DNA from: a virus
Direction: 5' to 3' (one strand)
Virus record (IMG/VR): IMGVR_UViG_3300049855_000212
Location: 1 to 38,695 of that record
DNA length: 38,695 bases
This document shows positions 16,101 to 25,800 of this stretch, in pieces (position 1 is the stretch's first letter; each line of letters begins with the position of its first letter). The notes under the pieces were generated by a model. It did not search any database. It worked only from the letters and a program-made list of their open reading frames with translations, and had not been told where the DNA came from. The position numbers were made by a program, and so were the translations under genes.

Positions 16101-16495
16101 CCGATTATTGTCACCAGGAATTTCATGTCTTCTAGATCTTTGTTTGCGTGACGAATGGTCCAGTGGCCGTCATGGCGATCATCAATATACGAATATATAC
16201 CCTTCGGATCGTTGAAGAGGGTGCTGGCATTCGCGTTCAACGGCGACCAAATCAGTTGACTTTGGATCGTCAATCTGGGGTCGTAAAATTCAGTGATATC
16301 ATCTATTGAAGTAAGCGTGACATAGATATTGACATCCAGTTTACCCTGCCGAAGCATTCTGAGACTATCGTAAAATCGCCTTGCCCAACGCGATATTTCC
16401 CCCAGGCTCGACATATTGAGAGGTGGGGGGTTGTCGATAGGAAAGGCGTTCAACGGATGCCTAAGTTTATACTCTGGCGGAGGAGGCTTACCCAT
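16097..16495 (-). CDS. Hypothetical structural protein (132 aa)
   Basis: The 132-residue product opens with a Pro-rich leader (MGKPPPPEYKL) and continues with a beta-rich domain (VNIYVTLTSIDDITEFYDPRL and SQLIWSPLNANA), then a closing block DGHWTIRHAN. This layout is seen in small head or neck proteins of phages, but I do not recognise a named family. It overlaps the 47-residue gene by eight bases and has GGAGGAG as ribosome site. Confidence 0.65.
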   Translation of the reverse strand: MGKPPPPEYKLRHPLNAFPIDNPPPLNMSSLGEISRWARRFYDSLRMLRQGKLDVNIYVTLTSIDDITEFYDPRLTIQSQLIWSPLNANASTLFNDPKGIYSYIDDRHDGHWTIRHANKDLEDMKFLVTIIG

Positions 16496-16631
16496 TGGCT
16501 AGCTCCTCCGCCGTCCGGTGTGGTGCTTCCGCCCGCACCCTCGGCATACGCTCCTTCACTTGCGCAAGGTAGTGTTCCACCTTGTTCAGCAGCCTATCCA
16601 CCGCTCGATCTCTTTCCTCAGGTGTCATCAT
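16488..16631 (-). CDS. Small helical protein (47 aa)
   Basis: This 47-residue frame fills what would otherwise be a 132-base gap in a densely packed operon. It starts in an ATGA overlap with the stop of the Gly/Pro-rich gene and ends eight bases inside the next gene. The product (MMTPEERDRAVDRLLNKVEH and onward) is a charged, Leu/Val-spaced helix, likely a coiled coil. The first codons contain one of the CCTGAGGAAAG repeats. Real translation is likely from the overlaps. Function unknown. Confidence 0.65.
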   Translation of the reverse strand: MMTPEERDRAVDRLLNKVEHYLAQVKERMPRVRAEAPHRTAEELANG

Positions 16632-17806
16632 ACCAACCACGACTGTGTATATTGCGGATAGGCCCATTGCGGAATCGACGTAACCGGACTGCTCGGGGGG
16701 TTAAGCGCGGGGATGCTGGCAGCGATAGCTCTGCGGCGAGCCTCGGCCTCCCGCCGCCGTGCTTCCATCTCGGAAATGTCCCCGTGTCCGCCTATATCGT
16801 CGAAGCCGCCCCACAGGCCCCCACCCTGAGAAGGTGACGATGAACCGAGCCAGCCCGCGAACCGGCCGAACGGCCCCGCCTCAATCCGGTCCTGCACTTG
16901 CTGAGCATAGGGATTGCGCGGCAGGGCAGGTTGAGAATTGCCGTAGACGGGATTCTCATTGGCACTCGGCGGAGGTGCGCCCCCAGCCGTCTCATTATTG
17001 TTGGGGTTGAACCTCTGCTCGTCAGGTGTCTCAGGCCCATCCGCGTTATACCCCGCAGGAAGATGTAGTGAGCCATCACTGCCTGAATAGTATTCGCCTT
17101 GTTGCTGGTATCCTGGAAAGCCCGCAGTATTAGGAGGCGTTGCAGATGAAGGAGGAGTCGTTGGATTGGGGGGCATCCTAAGCCCACGTCCCCAGCCAAC
17201 GCTGTTTGGATCAGCTACTCCTCCAGGCGCTTGCGGAACAGGTGGAGCGTAGGGATTGCGGAATGGAGCATAGCTGTAGGGGAGATTGTAGTTCGGAGTA
17301 TAGTCCGGAACCTCCTCTCCTTCTTGCGGAACCCGATCCGTGTAGGTTTTCTTCACAGGATTTTTTGCTGCTGGAACACGATCCTGATACTTTTCAGGAG
17401 CAGGAGCAAACATATTCCGGAATATGCCAACGATCGCGTCAGCAACGCCAGATCCAAGAGTCACCCCCAAGGCGGGAGGCGTAGGTGAGTGTAACGCTAC
17501 AATACCGCTTCCAGTCGTAGCACCACCCCCAGCTCCCACTCCAGTGTTGAACGCACCCCCAGAATTGCCTGTTCCGCCATTGGGCCAACCTCCAACACTA
17601 GCCGCTGCGCCTCCGCCTGAGCTAGCGCTGCCGCCAATACTGCCCTGATTGCCATATCCGGCGTTTGGCGCACCACCAGTCCCACTGTAGTTATTGGACT
17701 GATTCCCATAGCCAGAATTAGCCGTACCACCAGTCCCGGCATAATGGCTCTGGCTAACAGCAGCTTGATGAGCGGCTTGTTGAGATCGTGTTGGGGGTGC
17801 GGGCAT
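16628..17806 (-). CDS. Gly/Pro-rich low-complexity virion protein
   Basis: This 392-residue protein is dominated by Gly, Pro, Asn, Ser and Tyr. Residues about 20-56 hold two imperfect copies of a 17-residue unit (YAGTGGTANSGYGNQ and YSGTGGAPNAGYGNQ), followed by Gly/Ala-rich sequence, then Pro/Asn/Tyr-rich sequence to a helical Arg/Glu-rich region (EMEARRREAEARRRAIAA) near residue 355. It is probably largely disordered. Position after the gp10-like gene suggests a tail or head-tail accessory. It has a good AGGAG ribosome site. Confidence 0.65.
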   Translation of the reverse strand: MPAPPTRSQQAAHQAAVSQSHYAGTGGTANSGYGNQSNNYSGTGGAPNAGYGNQGSIGGSASSGGGAAASVGGWPNGGTGNSGGAFNTGVGAGGGATTGSGIVALHSPTPPALGVTLGSGVADAIVGIFRNMFAPAPEKYQDRVPAAKNPVKKTYTDRVPQEGEEVPDYTPNYNLPYSYAPFRNPYAPPVPQAPGGVADPNSVGWGRGLRMPPNPTTPPSSATPPNTAGFPGYQQQGEYYSGSDGSLHLPAGYNADGPETPDEQRFNPNNNETAGGAPPPSANENPVYGNSQPALPRNPYAQQVQDRIEAGPFGRFAGWLGSSSPSQGGGLWGGFDDIGGHGDISEMEARRREAEARRRAIAASIPALNPPSSPVTSIPQWAYPQYTQSWLV

Positions 17807-17815
17807 AACCGACTC

Positions 17816-19318
17816 CTATTTAGATTGTGGCTTGACATCGAGATCATCGACACCAAGCATTGTTGTCCACCGCCCAGCGTCCGCTCCTATGATTACTCCG
17901 AGGCGATGATAGCGGCCAGAAGAACGCATAGGAACGATGCCTCGACTATTAGCAACACGAACATTATTTTGGCCAGAAGTGGTGACGAAGCTATCCTGCA
18001 GACGATCGGCCACAGCATCATACGCAGAGATATCATCGTAATCTCCCTCGGCCATCGGGCGAACCCCCAGCAGAAGCGACTTGCGCCCCGGCACCAGCTG
18101 AATAGCTCCCGTCTCTACCTGCGCTCGCATCGGGGGTCCATTGAAGAACCCGTTATAGCGAGCCTTGTCAAACATCGAGAGATTGAGTATCCCCGGCCCT
18201 GAGAAGATAGCTGCATCAAATGAGAAGTTCATCCCGTCGATGCCAGTAGTATTTGGCGGATTGGGGTTCAGGTCGTCGATGGTATCTAGGTTATAGCCAG
18301 TCTGCGCAATGGCGGTATAGAGCCACAGGTGCTCCCGGTCGATCAGCGACCACTTGCCGGTAGGCCAATGATATACCAGCAACTTGTCGGGGGTGCCGTC
18401 CGCAGAAGCCATAGTTGGGAAGCCCATTATGTAGGTCTTACCAACGGGGTTAATGGCCGATGAGATATTGTTATAGAACTCTTTGTTGACATTGGCAGCG
18501 AACCACAGGTCAATCTTGCCTTCGCCAATAGGAACTATCTCCTGGCCCGAACGGATCATATGCACCCCGTTCTCGGCCAAAAAGAATATCAGATCCCCGT
18601 AAGCGGCGATAGACCCAGAAGCCCGGCAGCCAAGCGTGTTCGATATCTTGTCGAACCCAAAGGTCAGCGGAGGACCGGCGAACACCATACGCTGAATAGC
18701 GCGGCGCTGGAACAGCACCCCGATCTCGCCGCCAACGAACCCCATGATTTCACCCCCGTCCGGCATATACTGCTGATCCGACATAGTAATGTCAGAGGGA
18801 ACGAAATCAGTAGGCGAATATATTCCAGACCAAGCCAACGCGTGATTATCGGTCAATAACCTGGCAGCAACAGAGAACCCGCGAACCGTGCCAGAGAACT
18901 GAGCCACCGGGATATTGGCATCGTTTATAAAGTTGGTTGATACGTCCAACGTAAAGGTCTGCGGAGTATCAAAGCCATTCTGAGCCGTGACTAAATCACC
19001 AAATTGGCTAAAGGTCCAGAAGCCCCCAGGCGGAGTAGTATAGTCACCCCCGGCAGTGCGCGTAGCGTTGAGCCACGACAACCCATCTGTTGCCGCCCGA
19101 TACAGCCGCGTAGCCGTCCCCACGAAGTTGTAGATGGTCCCCACGGCAGAAATACACGAGAACGCACCTCTCGGCGCTCCGGCAATGTTGTCACCATACC
19201 GTTCAAACTGCGGGAACGGGCGATAACCCTGAGCCGATGGCGCCACATTCTGGGCAATACGAGACGCACCACTCATAAACTCAGCGGCGTCAGGTAGCCA
19301 GGGTCCTAGTGGTATCAT
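17816..19318 (-). CDS. P22 gp10-like neck/tail hub (packaged DNA stabilisation) protein
   Basis: This 500-residue, beta-rich protein begins MIPLGPWLPDAAEFMSGASR and continues with repeated short blade-like motifs (GTIYNFVGTATRLYRA, FWTFSQFGDLVTAQNG, IGVLFQRRAIQRMVF). This is the architecture of P22 gp10 and related head-completion/tail hub proteins, which cap the portal and keep packaged DNA inside. The ATG at 19318 is chosen because it makes an ATGA overlap with the preceding gene; GTG six bases upstream is possible. Order after a gp4-like gene matches P22. Confidence 0.75.
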   Translation of the reverse strand: MIPLGPWLPDAAEFMSGASRIAQNVAPSAQGYRPFPQFERYGDNIAGAPRGAFSCISAVGTIYNFVGTATRLYRAATDGLSWLNATRTAGGDYTTPPGGFWTFSQFGDLVTAQNGFDTPQTFTLDVSTNFINDANIPVAQFSGTVRGFSVAARLLTDNHALAWSGIYSPTDFVPSDITMSDQQYMPDGGEIMGFVGGEIGVLFQRRAIQRMVFAGPPLTFGFDKISNTLGCRASGSIAAYGDLIFFLAENGVHMIRSGQEIVPIGEGKIDLWFAANVNKEFYNNISSAINPVGKTYIMGFPTMASADGTPDKLLVYHWPTGKWSLIDREHLWLYTAIAQTGYNLDTIDDLNPNPPNTTGIDGMNFSFDAAIFSGPGILNLSMFDKARYNGFFNGPPMRAQVETGAIQLVPGRKSLLLGVRPMAEGDYDDISAYDAVADRLQDSFVTTSGQNNVRVANSRGIVPMRSSGRYHRLGVIIGADAGRWTTMLGVDDLDVKPQSK

Positions 19319-19980
19319 TGCCACGAGTCAACACCCCACGTTTCGTAGCCAGACATAAGCGAGAGGTCACCCGGCGAAGTTAGCACCCGCACTGGATACC
19401 GGCGGCGGCTCTCCGCCAGCAGAGCATCATATGCTTCCTGCTCCAACGGCATAACCGACTGAGCTAACTCGACATTGTGTAAGATATTCAGGGCCAACCG
19501 GCGCTTGGCCGATTGGCGTATCAGTTCCTCGGCCTCGGTAGTCCACACATTGGATGAGCTGTCATCAGCTAGTGGCGGGAACTTGACAGCTGCCTGGACG
19601 GTAGCCATTATCCCTGAGGAAGGGATGGGAAAGAAACGGAGTTGCTGGTGGATGTACGAGAACGCGTAGGGGGTGCCCGTCACGCCTCCATTTTGGAGCG
19701 CGGCGATGTAGCTGTCATCAACCGGCATGACCTTAATACGCAAGCCGCCGGTAGTGAATTCAATGTATTCGATCGATACGTAGTCGGGAATGTCTGACGA
19801 TGTGTAGTATTCCTGCCCGCCGATAAGCGTCACGGACTTGTTGAACCCGTTGAAGTAGAACGACTTCTTCTCATAGAAGTTGATGGCATCATTGATCGCC
19901 CGGTTGACCTGCGGAGTAGTAAGCCGCGAGTCAATCAGGTCGTCTAGTATGGTAGCCCGTAGTTCGCCGAGAGTAGCCAT
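19315..19980 (-). CDS. P22 gp4-like head-tail adaptor
   Basis: This 221-residue protein begins MATLGELRATILDDLIDSRL and continues TTPQVNRAINDAINFYEKK. That is the N-terminal helical pattern of gp4-type adaptors, which bind under the portal ring. The middle is beta-rich, and a helical C-terminal part carries EELIRQSAKRRLALNI. It has GGAGGG as ribosome site. It sits between coat-associated genes and the gp10-like gene, as in P22. It lacks any visible muramidase motif, so a purely structural role is inferred. Confidence 0.75.
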   Translation of the reverse strand: MATLGELRATILDDLIDSRLTTPQVNRAINDAINFYEKKSFYFNGFNKSVTLIGGQEYYTSSDIPDYVSIEYIEFTTGGLRIKVMPVDDSYIAALQNGGVTGTPYAFSYIHQQLRFFPIPSSGIMATVQAAVKFPPLADDSSSNVWTTEAEELIRQSAKRRLALNILHNVELAQSVMPLEQEAYDALLAESRRRYPVRVLTSPGDLSLMSGYETWGVDSWQ

Positions 19981-19996
19981 CGTTCCCTCCGGTAGA

Positions 19997-20020
19997 GAGG
20001 CGGGGGTGGTCCCCCGCCTC
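19997..20020 (-). terminator. Strong hairpin between coat and neck genes (attenuator-like)
   Basis: GAGGCGGGGG (19997-20006) and CCCCCGCCTC (20011-20020) form a perfect 10-bp GC stem with a 4-base loop. No T run follows on the minus strand, so full termination is unlikely. The place, just after the coat and the 104-residue gene, fits a partial terminator or mRNA 3'-end stabiliser that keeps coat mRNA above neck-gene mRNA. Confidence 0.6.
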
Positions 20021-20027
20021 GTTATTG

Positions 20028-20342
20028 TTACACGGCGGCGATATTCGCCAGCAGCTTCTCCGGCCTGAACCAGAAGACCAGGAACGGAACGGTGCCGGGG
20101 TTGATCGGGGCGGCGGTGGGGTTGATGAACCTCACCGTCAACGTGTTAGCTGCCGAGACACGTAGCCCGGCAATGCCAACGTTGCCCAGTCCGCTGGACT
20201 GGGCATTCAGATGACAGAAGTCGCCGGGGCGAAGCCCGGCAACCGTGAACGACTGCTCCGTGATGGCCGCAGCCGCGCACGACACCACGTTGAACGATGC
20301 GGATGCAATGCCGAACCGGTCCTCGTTGATCATGACACCCAT
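20028..20342 (-). CDS. Hypothetical head-cluster protein (104 aa)
   Basis: This 104-residue, Ala/Gly/Val-rich, beta-type protein (FNVVSCAAAAITEQSFTVAG, then LRVSAANTLTVRFINPTAA) sits directly after the coat gene, 11 bases downstream. Similar small proteins next to coat genes are often decoration or stabilising proteins; that is inference from position. It is free of charged helices and has no signal peptide. A strong hairpin follows its stop. Confidence 0.7.
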   Translation of the reverse strand: MGVMINEDRFGIASASFNVVSCAAAAITEQSFTVAGLRPGDFCHLNAQSSGLGNVGIAGLRVSAANTLTVRFINPTAAPINPGTVPFLVFWFRPEKLLANIAAV

Positions 20343-20353
20343 GTGCGTTCCTC

Positions 20354-21550
20354 CTAGTTGCAGGCCAAGACGGCGGCGGTCTGAGTGCGCAGTTCCTTGT
20401 AACCGTACTGGACATCAATACGGCACGGGAAGGCGTCCGTATTGATGTCGTAGGCGCGGATGATGCGCATCGAGATACCGTCAAGGACCTCGCGGGCCTT
20501 GAAGTCGACGCCGTTTGGCATGACGAGGTCCGCCGTGGCGAAGGTGAAGGCATCCTTGTGGTACATGAGGGACTGCCCCCACGTAGCGCCGGAAGTACCA
20601 GCGATGACCAGCGCCGCGCCCGGAGCCGGAAGCGCCGAGACGGTCTGGTCTGCCGCGCTGGCACCAGTACTGAGCGAATACAGCGCCGGGTATATGCCGA
20701 TATCGCCCGCGCCACCAGCGTAATCCGCCGTAGCCTTGAACTGCATGAGATATGCAGTCGGCTGACGAGTTTCCTGGTGGACACGATAGACGCCCGCGAT
20801 GGTGAAGCTGTCGCCCTTCTTCAGGGTGCCAGCGCCGGTAGTGACGTTAAGGGTAGTAGCGCCCTGCGCCGGAGCGGTGCCGACGACATAGGCGGCGTTC
20901 GCCGTTCCGCGCGTATGGCGCGGCCAGAGGGTGTTTTCCATGAAGTCGAACCCTGCGGTCCTGCCCATGTAGCCCTCGATGTACTGCTTCGAGAGTTCCG
21001 ACTTGTCGTTAACCAGACCCTTCAGGTTGTCGATCAGATCGACGTTATCCTGGAGGTTCAGGTTGGCCGAGCGCTTGTCGAGCGGGGTGAGGGCCGCGCC
21101 GAGCAGACGCCGTCCTTCCATGACATGGCGCCACTGGCAGGGGGCACCCTGGTTGTTCACCTGCTGAGGAACACCCTCGATCATCGACATGGCGTCAGCT
21201 TCCAGCCCAGCGGCGAGGACCGACATGGCTGGATCTAGGATGCGGTTCGAGAAATCGTCCATAGACAGGGTGAGTTCAGCCGAAGTGAACGATACGTCGA
21301 CGCCCATGCGCTTGGAGACCGCGAGAACGATCTGACGTTCCTTGGTATCCTGTGTCGAGAGGGCGACAGTGTTGCGTGTCACGTAGCGGTTCGGCAGGCG
21401 GATGCGGAGGCTGTCGCCGATCTTGGCGCCTTCCTTGGCGAAAGAGTCGTCGTACGCCTTGTTGATCGAGCTGATGAAATTGGCCTTCTGATGAAGGATC
21501 ATCAGCGCCTTTCGGGTGATCTGGCTGACAGTGAGAAGAGTATTGACCAT
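20354..21550 (-). CDS. Major capsid protein, P22 coat-like
   Basis: This 398-residue protein resembles the P22 gp5 coat family in length and layout. It has an N-terminal helix (ISSINKAYDDSF), the SLRIRLPNRYVTRN region, long central helices, and an inserted beta-rich stretch (GTLKKGDSFTIAGVYRVH) that matches the TGMKRGDKISFAGV segment of P22 coat. The end is MRIIRAYDINTDAFPCRIDV. It assembles the icosahedral HK97-fold shell, using the scaffold encoded just upstream. Codon use is distinctly GC-rich at third positions, as expected for the most expressed gene. Confidence 0.87.
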   Translation of the reverse strand: MVNTLLTVSQITRKALMILHQKANFISSINKAYDDSFAKEGAKIGDSLRIRLPNRYVTRNTVALSTQDTKERQIVLAVSKRMGVDVSFTSAELTLSMDDFSNRILDPAMSVLAAGLEADAMSMIEGVPQQVNNQGAPCQWRHVMEGRRLLGAALTPLDKRSANLNLQDNVDLIDNLKGLVNDKSELSKQYIEGYMGRTAGFDFMENTLWPRHTRGTANAAYVVGTAPAQGATTLNVTTGAGTLKKGDSFTIAGVYRVHQETRQPTAYLMQFKATADYAGGAGDIGIYPALYSLSTGASAADQTVSALPAPGAALVIAGTSGATWGQSLMYHKDAFTFATADLVMPNGVDFKAREVLDGISMRIIRAYDINTDAFPCRIDVQYGYKELRTQTAAVLACN

Positions 21551-21574
21551 TGTATTCTCCTGGGCTTGGCCCGG

Positions 21575-22447
21575 TTAGTGGTTGGGTCCTGCGGCAGCTT
21601 TCGCCATGCGCTTACGTTCCCACTTGACCCAATCTTCGATTGGCATCTTGTCGGGGTTCACCGCGCCGTTGCCCCTAGCGCCTCGCACTTGCGGTACGGG
21701 CCTCGGTTCCGGCGTGGGTGTAGCGGGTTTGCGGGCCTGCTTGAGTGAATTGAGCCCGATGACCCCGAGGTTCAAGATCTTGATTGCCAGAGGCGAAGTG
21801 ATTCGCTTCAGGTCCGCACTGGATACCCCGAGCTCCTTAGCTGCCTTGGCCAACTTGGCCATATGGGCCTCCGAATAGCCTGGCCATCCATTGGCCGGGT
21901 CCGGTGCCTTGAGAGCATCCACGGTCTTCTGCGTAGCAGCAGCGATATGCTGTTCCTGCTCCGATACGTGCTTGCTCACCTTCCCATCCAATTCCTGCGC
22001 CTTGGCAGACCGGGCGTCGCGGAGTTGCTGGTAGGAAATCTGTAGCTGGAGCGCCCGGTTGGGATCCGTCTGGGCAAGGGTATTCCAGTCAATCTTGGCA
22101 TATTCAGCGAGGCCCTTGTCCATGGCCCGGACATCGGCGATGTCCTCCATGAACGCCTGCTGGTCTTGGATCTGCTTGGCGAAGGTCTCCCGCTCGGCCT
22201 CGAATTCCTTGGCCCGCTCGGCGATCTCCTGCGTTTTGACAGTATAGTCCTCCTGCCGCAGAATTGCCGCCTTGATCAGCGGAGAGACCTTGAATTTCTT
22301 GCCTTCGAGTTCGACTTCTTCATCTTCCGAAAGTTCATCACCCTCACCATCAGGAGAGTCAACCTCAGGTTCATCGTCCACCGGATCATCAGGGGCTTCC
22401 TGAGGAAGGACTTCGGGTTCGGTGGCTAGAATAGGATCGTCGCTCAT
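21575..22447 (-). CDS. Scaffolding protein
   Basis: This 290-residue protein has a strongly acidic N-terminus (about residues 1-55, EDEEVELEGKKF), long charged helices with Gln/Ala/Glu (about 70-200) and a basic C-terminal tail (WVKWERKRMAKAAAGPNH). That is the typical layout of phage scaffolds, whose basic end binds the coat. It lies immediately before the coat gene. The ATG at 22447 is chosen: GAGG stands nine bases upstream and ATGA overlaps the previous stop; 24 further in-frame upstream codons lie inside that gene. Confidence 0.83.
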   Translation of the reverse strand: MSDDPILATEPEVLPQEAPDDPVDDEPEVDSPDGEGDELSEDEEVELEGKKFKVSPLIKAAILRQEDYTVKTQEIAERAKEFEAERETFAKQIQDQQAFMEDIADVRAMDKGLAEYAKIDWNTLAQTDPNRALQLQISYQQLRDARSAKAQELDGKVSKHVSEQEQHIAAATQKTVDALKAPDPANGWPGYSEAHMAKLAKAAKELGVSSADLKRITSPLAIKILNLGVIGLNSLKQARKPATPTPEPRPVPQVRGARGNGAVNPDKMPIEDWVKWERKRMAKAAAGPNH

Positions 22448-22818
22448 TTGCTTTTCCTCTTGGGGGTTGTAGTTGCGGGCTCGGGCTCGGCAGTCCAGTA
22501 GTCCATGCCCCCGGCCCATTCGCGCTGGGGATTGGTAATAGTCACAGGATCGATCCAGATGACGTTCTCGTTGCCCAAAGACACATTAGCAATGCGAGAG
22601 GCGGGGTATAGCTCGTCATCGATGCGGGAGTTGACGTTCCATACCGCCTGCGCATTCTCGAATTGCGGGTCATCCATTTCGGTGCCCGCCGGTGCCTCCA
22701 GCAGGCCGAAGGGCATCCAGCCAATTTCGTCTACCCACGTTCCCTCAGGGAGGGTAGTGACATATGCGTCCCAGTCCTCGGGGGATACACAGTTGAACGT
22801 GAAGTCTTTCATTGTCAT
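22444..22818 (-). CDS. Hypothetical protein between head fibre and scaffold (124 aa)
   Basis: The 124-residue protein begins MTMKDFTFNCVSPEDWDAYV and ends in a Lys/Arg/Pro tail (TTTPKRKSK). It has many Trp and Asp residues (for example EGTWVDEIGWMPFG). ATGA overlaps tie it to both neighbours. This pattern is found next to fibre-like genes in several podophages, where it may act as a fibre accessory or attachment protein, but no family is recognised. Confidence 0.68.
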   Translation of the reverse strand: MTMKDFTFNCVSPEDWDAYVTTLPEGTWVDEIGWMPFGLLEAPAGTEMDDPQFENAQAVWNVNSRIDDELYPASRIANVSLGNENVIWIDPVTITNPQREWAGGMDYWTAEPEPATTTPKRKSK

Positions 22819-25800
22819 TTGGTAATCCCTTGCAGTTCAGCGGCAATCATGGCGCGTGGAAGAACCATGCCAGAGATCAAAGCGCCTGACAGCACATTAT
22901 TTGCGCCCGCGGTTTGAGACCCTAAGGTAACAGTGGTTACCGAATCAAGCACCGCCGCAGAGTCTACGGAAAGGGTCATAGCAACTCCGTTTACATAACC
23001 CACTGATGCCGAGGGCTTGTTCCATGCGTACCCCGCCTTCCTAGGCACACCAGAAACAACTGTGCTTGGGCTCTGCAGCAATAAGTTTGTACCACCGGGA
23101 ATGTTAAACCCAATCTGAGATAGCTTTGTTACGTTGAGGGCAATGTAGTTTAACGAACGATCGTCAGTAGCTGTATAAAGATCAAGGAAGACCTTATTAA
23201 AGGTCGCGTCATCCTCGATCTCTGACAACATACCTGCCATAAACGCCGTACGTTGAGTAGTTCCGCACTTAAGGCTGGCAGAAGAGACGCTCACAAGATC
23301 TATAGCCTTAGTGGCTGCGACGCCACTGGTTGGGATAGGATCGCTAGTGATGCTGCGATTGTTTGTTAGCATCAGACACCACATGGCGTGGGCCGATGAG
23401 ACATCAGATCCCGCCCCAAATCCGATAGCGCTAGCAAAGGTCCCAGTGTTATCTGGGACTACGACAATCCAAACTTTTATCCAACCGTTTTTAAGGAGTT
23501 GATACCCCTTGCTTACAATCTTTCCACCTGGATCATTCATGGTCCATGCTCCGGGCAAACCGTTCGACATGGACAAAGTAGCTTCACGAAGCAACGTATC
23601 CGTAAAGTAAGACCCACTTACTGAGAAATAGATACTCTCATTTCCGGCCTCAAACCAGCCAGTTGTCACCCCAGCCGCAGCAGCGGTTCTAGATAGGGCA
23701 CGAGAAACCGTAGCCGGATTTCCTGCAGCAGCCCGACGCAGACCAAGGCAGTTAGCTACTCCATCCGGGGCAGCTTTAGTCGTTGCTTCTGCCGTAGCGT
23801 TTGTTTTGGTCCACCAAGACTGAGTATAGTCGTTACTCCAAATATAGCTGTTTGTGACCTGCCGCCCAATAATGGAACCTAGGCGGACACCAGACAAGGG
23901 GTTGTGTCCAAAACGATGTTCGTTATTTGCTACCGTCTTGTATAGCCCATCAGAACCCATCACCGTAGCAGTTGAGGCCCGTACCATCGGGAACTTGCCC
24001 GTAGCTGTCCCGTTGTATGCGTTTCCAGGCGTAGCTACGTCTTTCACTTGGCAAGAATCATCTGTGAAATCAAACGCCCACCCGTTCAGTTCAGGCGCCA
24101 TTAGGCGTTCAGCCATAGTCAATCGTGTAGGCGCCGCTTTGGGCGCAGTCAACGACTGCAACTGACTAAGTGAGCTTGGCAATGGAGCAAATAGCCCCTG
24201 CGAAAGCGTTCCGTTTAGTCCGTTGTTGGGCCCGCCAAAATTGCCAATATAGAGGTCAGTTAGGGCCGGGAAGCCAGCAGGGGGAGTTGCACCAAATCCA
24301 TTTATCTGACTACCCCCGTTTTGACAGCCTATAGCCAAAGTACCATTCACGCTGAACGCCAAAGCTTCGTCTGCTCTTAAAACAGCGCGTGTTCCTTCAA
24401 AATATCTGTAAGTATTAACGCCTTTTGAATACTCAATAACCGGAATATTCGTGCTTGGACTATCGAAATATACACCAACATAATTATTGTTATCTAGCCA
24501 CCCAGCGAGGGCGGTGGCTCCCCCCATAGGAACCAAAGTAGTGCCAATAATGCGCGCTCTAGCGTACATTGTACCATAGTTCGCCGCCTGAGGAAGGATT
24601 GATGTATTGATAAAGCAATCGTCAAAAGATCTGGTAACAGCTACCGTAGTGGTGGGAATATAGCTAGACGGGACCGCAACATTTTCCTCTACTTGGAAGC
24701 CCCACACAGGAACATCCATAGGTGGTGATACGCCGTCATAGTAGGTGCTAAGCCCGAAGCCTACCGCAGAGGTTGTAACTGTTCCTGGGATAAACGTGAC
24801 ATAGATTCTCGCCCACCCGTTCGGGTAATTCACCGAGCCGTAGGCATAGATGCCGCCTCCGCCTGTATCAGAGACAGTCATAACAGGCGGAGCATCGGGT
24901 CCATTGGACCACTGAAATTTTACATACCGTGCAGTGGCATTGGCAAATGCGTTACCATTGATATGAATTATTGCGTCATACTGCGGGCGATTTCTCAAGC
25001 CCTGAATAAAGAACGAAGCGCAAGTTTTTGTCCCTATGGTATACGCCCTGCTGCAAGAAAGACGCCCCTCACCAGTCTGGGTAGCCTTACGTATTCCTTT
25101 AGAAAACGCAGCATTACCCATTGGGTCAATCACATTGGTGTCAACCACTGTCAGTGTGCTTGCTGGGCTAACAAACCATGGCGATTGCGAAGGGTCTTCG
25201 CTATAAACTTGCCTATTAGTAGATTGACTTTCAAACACAAAGCCAGTTCGTCTACCCGTAGCGGGGTCAAACCACGGACGATGAACATTGTTTCCAACAG
25301 TTTCAATCAAGCCATAGCGATTTAACGTTGTGGCTGTTGAAGCCCGGACGACCGGCAACTTGGTTGAAGCTAATCCAAGGTAGTTATTCGCGGGTACAGC
25401 CTGATTCTTTATCATGCAGGAATCATCAGACCAGTCAAAAGCTATGCCATCAACATACTCGGCCATAACGCTTTCAGCGCCGGTATTCACGAGATATGGA
25501 TTATACACCGTTGCTGTTTCTAAAGAAACCGACGATGCCGTGCCGACGCTATTCGTCGCCGTAACCTCAATACTGATGCGCTTCCCCACATCAGATAGAC
25601 GGGGGTAGAATGTACTAAACGTGGCCCCAAGCACTGGCTCGCCGTCCGCTAGCCACTGGTAGGTGTAAGTAATGACAGGATTACCTGACCACATTCCATC
25701 GGTTGATGCAAGCTGTTGATTGTATTCGGCTACCCCAATAACACTCGGCTTCATAGTATTCACAGGCAAGCCAGCTAGAGCCGAACCCCTACGCTGGCTA

